The notes under the pieces: model-generated
Databases searched by the model: none
Seen by the model: the letters and a program-made list of their open reading frames with translations, nothing else
What the model was told of the DNA's origin: nothing
Source: an uncultured Phascolarctobacterium sp.
GTDB lineage: Bacteria; Bacillota; Negativicutes; Acidaminococcales; Acidaminococcaceae
Direction: 5' to 3'
Length of the DNA stretch: 8,930 bases
Assembly: GCA_937901335.1 (NCBI GenBank)
Contig: CALCHC010000088.1
Coordinates: forward strand, 1-8,930
Shown: one piece after another, positions 7,143-8,930 of the stretch
Layout of the letters: every line of letters begins with the position of its first letter
Position numbering within the stretch: position 1 is the first letter of the stretch
Program-made: the position numbers and the translations under genes

Positions 7143-7963
7143 TGTTAGTCGATTTACACACTCATAGTACATTTTCAGATGGACGCTACACACCAACTCA
7201 ACTGGTGGAAGAAGCTGCTGCAAAAGGTATTGTTACTCTTGCTCTTGCTGACCATGATTCTTGGAATGGGGTAGAGGAAGCCAAGCAAGCAGCAGAAGCA
7301 TTGGGGAATACTGTGCGTATTATTCCTGCTGTAGAGTTAGGCGCTCAGTATGGCGAAGAAAGCGTGCATATTTTGGCATATTATGTTGATATGAACAACG
7401 CTCCCTTGCTTGCCAAGATGAACGAAATGCGACACGCTCGCGAGTTTCGTTTGCTGAAAATGCTTGAGAAGTTACACGACTTAGGCTATGAGATTGAAGT
7501 TGAAGCTTGCGACCCGAAGAATAGGGCAGTGGGTAGACCTCACGTTGCCAAAGCTTTGGTGGCGAAAGGTTATTTTAAAACAGTGCAAGAAGTTTTTGAT
7601 GCGCTCCTCCGTCGTGGAGGGCCGGCTTACGTTCCGCAGCCTAAGCTTTCTCCTGAAGAAGCAGTGGACTTGGTTCACAAGGCAGGTGGCATTGCCGTTC
7701 TTGCTCACCCAAGTGAAATAAGTGACAGCGCTTTGCCGGAGAAGCTTCTGGAAATGTATGACTTTGATGGAATTGAAGTGTATCATCCCAGTGCGGACGA
7801 AGCAGAGCAAAATAAATGGCTCGCACTTGCTGAAAAGCATAACTTGCTTGTGAGCGGTGGTAGTGATTTTCACGGTATTCCTGATAGATTCCCAACAGAA
7901 CTGGGAATTTTTGAAGTGCACTGGCAAAATGTAGCAGGTGTGATACAATATAAAGAAAAGTAA
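7142..7963 (+). CDS. PHP-domain metal-dependent phosphoesterase (YciV/TrpH/RNase AM-like)
   Basis: PHP proteins are metal-dependent phosphoesterases. The closest characterised group in size and motif pattern is E. coli YciV/TrpH (RNase AM), which acts on 3',5'-nucleoside bisphosphates and trims RNA from the 5' end. The 273-residue protein shows all four PHP motifs: DLHTHSTFSDG with His6, His8 and Asp13; LADHDS with Asp37 and His38; PAVELGA with Glu65 followed by His76; and GGSDFHG with Asp242 and His244. Middle metal or substrate residues His134 (GRPHVAKAL) and His189 (VLAHPSE) are also present. The ATG shares its A with the aminopeptidase TAA stop (TAATG, one-base overlap) and no strong Shine-Dalgarno precedes it, so translational coupling is likely. 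The true substrate is not proven; histidinol-phosphatase-like PHP enzymes are an alternative, without supporting context. Confidence 0.88.
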   Translation: MLVDLHTHSTFSDGRYTPTQLVEEAAAKGIVTLALADHDSWNGVEEAKQAAEALGNTVRIIPAVELGAQYGEESVHILAYYVDMNNAPLLAKMNEMRHAREFRLLKMLEKLHDLGYEIEVEACDPKNRAVGRPHVAKALVAKGYFKTVQEVFDALLRRGGPAYVPQPKLSPEEAVDLVHKAGGIAVLAHPSEISDSALPEKLLEMYDFDGIEVYHPSADEAEQNKWLALAEKHNLLVSGGSDFHGIPDRFPTELGIFEVHWQNVAGVIQYKEK

Positions 7964-7971
7964 ATAAAAAG

Positions 7972-7984
7972 AAAGGCAGGCAGG
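7972..7984 (+). promoter_or_regulatory. Weak, purine-rich ribosome binding region before GTG start at 7990
   Basis: AAAGGCAGGCAGG contains three spaced GG units instead of one strong AGGAGG. The first (AAAGG) lies 13 bases and the last (CAGG) 5 bases from the GTG. The start is supported mainly because the protein then begins directly with the first beta strand and P-loop (M-E-V-I-A-F-V-G). Confidence 0.5.
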
Positions 7985-7989
7985 TCGTT

Positions 7990-8823
7990 GTGGAAGTAAT
8001 TGCCTTTGTTGGCCCTAGCGGTACGGGCAAAAGCCACCGCGCCATTGGGGTTGCCTTTGATAATAAATGTGATGCCATCATTGACGATGGTCTCTTAATT
8101 AAAGGTACAAGAATTTTAGCAGGCACCTCTGCTAAAAATGAAGAAAATAGAATACAAGCAGTTAAGCGTGCTATCTTTACTGATGATGAGCATGCAAGAG
8201 TAGTGCGTGAAGCATTAGGCAAGAACAATATTCGTCGCCTGCTGATTATCGCTACTTCTGACAATATGATTAACAAAATTTGCAAGCGTCTGAATTTGGA
8301 AGGACCTGCAAAAACAGTTTATATTCATCAGATTGCCAGCAAGAAAGAAATCAAGAAGGCTCGTTACTCTCGTTTGCAAGAGGGCAAGCATATCGTGCCT
8401 GTTCCTTCTGTAGAACTTAAACCGCATTTTACCGGTTACTTTGCGGATTTGCCTTACAATATTTTCTCCAAGCAACGCAAGGAGAAAAAAGATGCGGACC
8501 GTTCCATTGTACGTCCTGCTTTCAGTTTTTATGGCAAGCTTTTGATTGCGGATACTGCTATTGAAAGTATCATCGAGATTATTGCCAATAAGATGCTCGG
8601 CGTGGATAAGGTAACTGATGTTAAGATTCGTCGTCGCACAGATAGTAAAGGCATTACCATTTCCTTGGAAGTAATTCTTTTCTACGGTGTGCAAATTTTT
8701 ACCATTACCCGTCAGCTCCAAGCTAAGATTAAGGAGAAGGTTGAATACATGACGGCGATGCAAGTTAAGAATGTGAATGTGTCGATAAGAAGTTTGTCTG
8801 TTAAAAAAGAAAAGGTTTTATAA
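7990..8823 (+). CDS. P-loop NTPase-like protein with C-terminal Asp23/Gls24 domain
   Basis: A 277-residue protein of unknown role, read from a GTG start. The N-terminus is a short beta strand followed by a Walker A motif, GPSGTGKS (8-15). Asp32-Asp33 in AIIDDG could serve in metal or nucleotide binding, but no clear classical Walker B is seen. LLIIATSDN (84-92) looks like a second core strand. Residues ~115-175 are basic and probably a linker. Residues ~178-270 resemble the Asp23/Gls24 (DUF322) fold: YGKLLIADTAIESIIEIIANKMLG, then GVDKVTDVKIR, VILFYGVQIFTI and the VNVSIRSL ending. Asp23/Gls24 proteins are linked to envelope stress and membrane association in Gram-positives, normally without a P-loop. 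No signal peptide or membrane segment is present. It follows the PHP gene by 26 bp. The domain calls are moderately sure; function is unassigned. Confidence 0.75.
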   Translation: MEVIAFVGPSGTGKSHRAIGVAFDNKCDAIIDDGLLIKGTRILAGTSAKNEENRIQAVKRAIFTDDEHARVVREALGKNNIRRLLIIATSDNMINKICKRLNLEGPAKTVYIHQIASKKEIKKARYSRLQEGKHIVPVPSVELKPHFTGYFADLPYNIFSKQRKEKKDADRSIVRPAFSFYGKLLIADTAIESIIEIIANKMLGVDKVTDVKIRRRTDSKGITISLEVILFYGVQIFTITRQLQAKIKEKVEYMTAMQVKNVNVSIRSLSVKKEKVL

Positions 8824-8830
8824 ATTTGCT

Positions 8831-8930
8831 ATAAGCACCATCATGCTTTGTCACAGCTTGATTGCTTGCTCGACGTACGCTTAGTACGCCTTCGCTTCAC
8901 AATCTTCACTGTTCCTCGCCTTATGGCACT
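8831..8930 (-). repeat. Structured ~100 bp dispersed repeat, copy 2 (inverted relative to copy 1)
   Basis: Read on the minus strand this matches 3104-3202. The core at 8865-8896 matches at 28 of 32 positions, the right end GTGCTTAT is shared (8831-8838 here, 3195-3202 there), and the left end AGTGC lies at the window edge. Stems on this copy are GATTG/CAATC (8860-8864 with 8900-8904), ACAG/CTGT (8853-8856 with 8909-8912), the apical CGTAC/GTACG (8874-8878, 8884-8888), and an outer AGCACCAT/ATGGCACT (8834-8841 with 8923-8930) that pairs fully only as minus-strand RNA through G-U wobbles. It begins 7 bp after the last gene. It may extend past 8930. No other terminator is visible after 8823. Confidence 0.83.

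Overview
This 8.93 kb window is a compact, entirely plus-strand stretch of a bacterial chromosome. The gene content, the moderate AT bias and the sequence style fit a Firmicutes-lineage anaerobe. My best guess is Negativicutes (Acidaminococcaceae, Phascolarctobacterium-like), but this is an impression from protein style and not a database result. No phage, IS transposase, tRNA, rRNA or CRISPR array is visible.

Bases 1-4128 hold a lysine/diaminopimelate (DAP) operon: dapB (5' end cut by the window edge), asd, a monofunctional aspartokinase (dapG-type) and dapA. Together these four enzymes convert aspartate to tetrahydrodipicolinate, the precursor of meso-DAP and lysine. The asd-dapG-dapA order matches Bacillus subtilis, with dapB placed in front. 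The 154 bp between dapG and dapA carry a ~99 bp structured repeat.

Bases 4129-4355 are a 227 bp intergenic region holding a different repeat: a ~125 bp double-armed inverted repeat with CTCCCTC/GAGGGAG ends. Bases 4356-8823 hold four more genes: a secreted NlpC/P60 cell-wall peptidase with SH3-type domains (probable TTG start), an M17 leucyl aminopeptidase, a PHP-family phosphoesterase whose start overlaps the aminopeptidase stop by one base, and a protein with an N-terminal P-loop and a C-terminal Asp23/Gls24 domain. A second, inverted copy of the dapG-dapA repeat fills 8831-8930.

Functionally, the first block makes the DAP used in peptidoglycan peptides. The NlpC/P60 enzyme that follows belongs to a family that cuts next to DAP in those peptides, and the aminopeptidase could in principle recycle peptides. 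That link is inferred from context only. The most noteworthy signal is the pair of ~100 bp repeats. Their 32-base cores match at 28 positions, while their flanking stems differ in sequence yet remain base-paired, which suggests selection on structure. The P-loop/Asp23 two-domain protein is the least understood gene.
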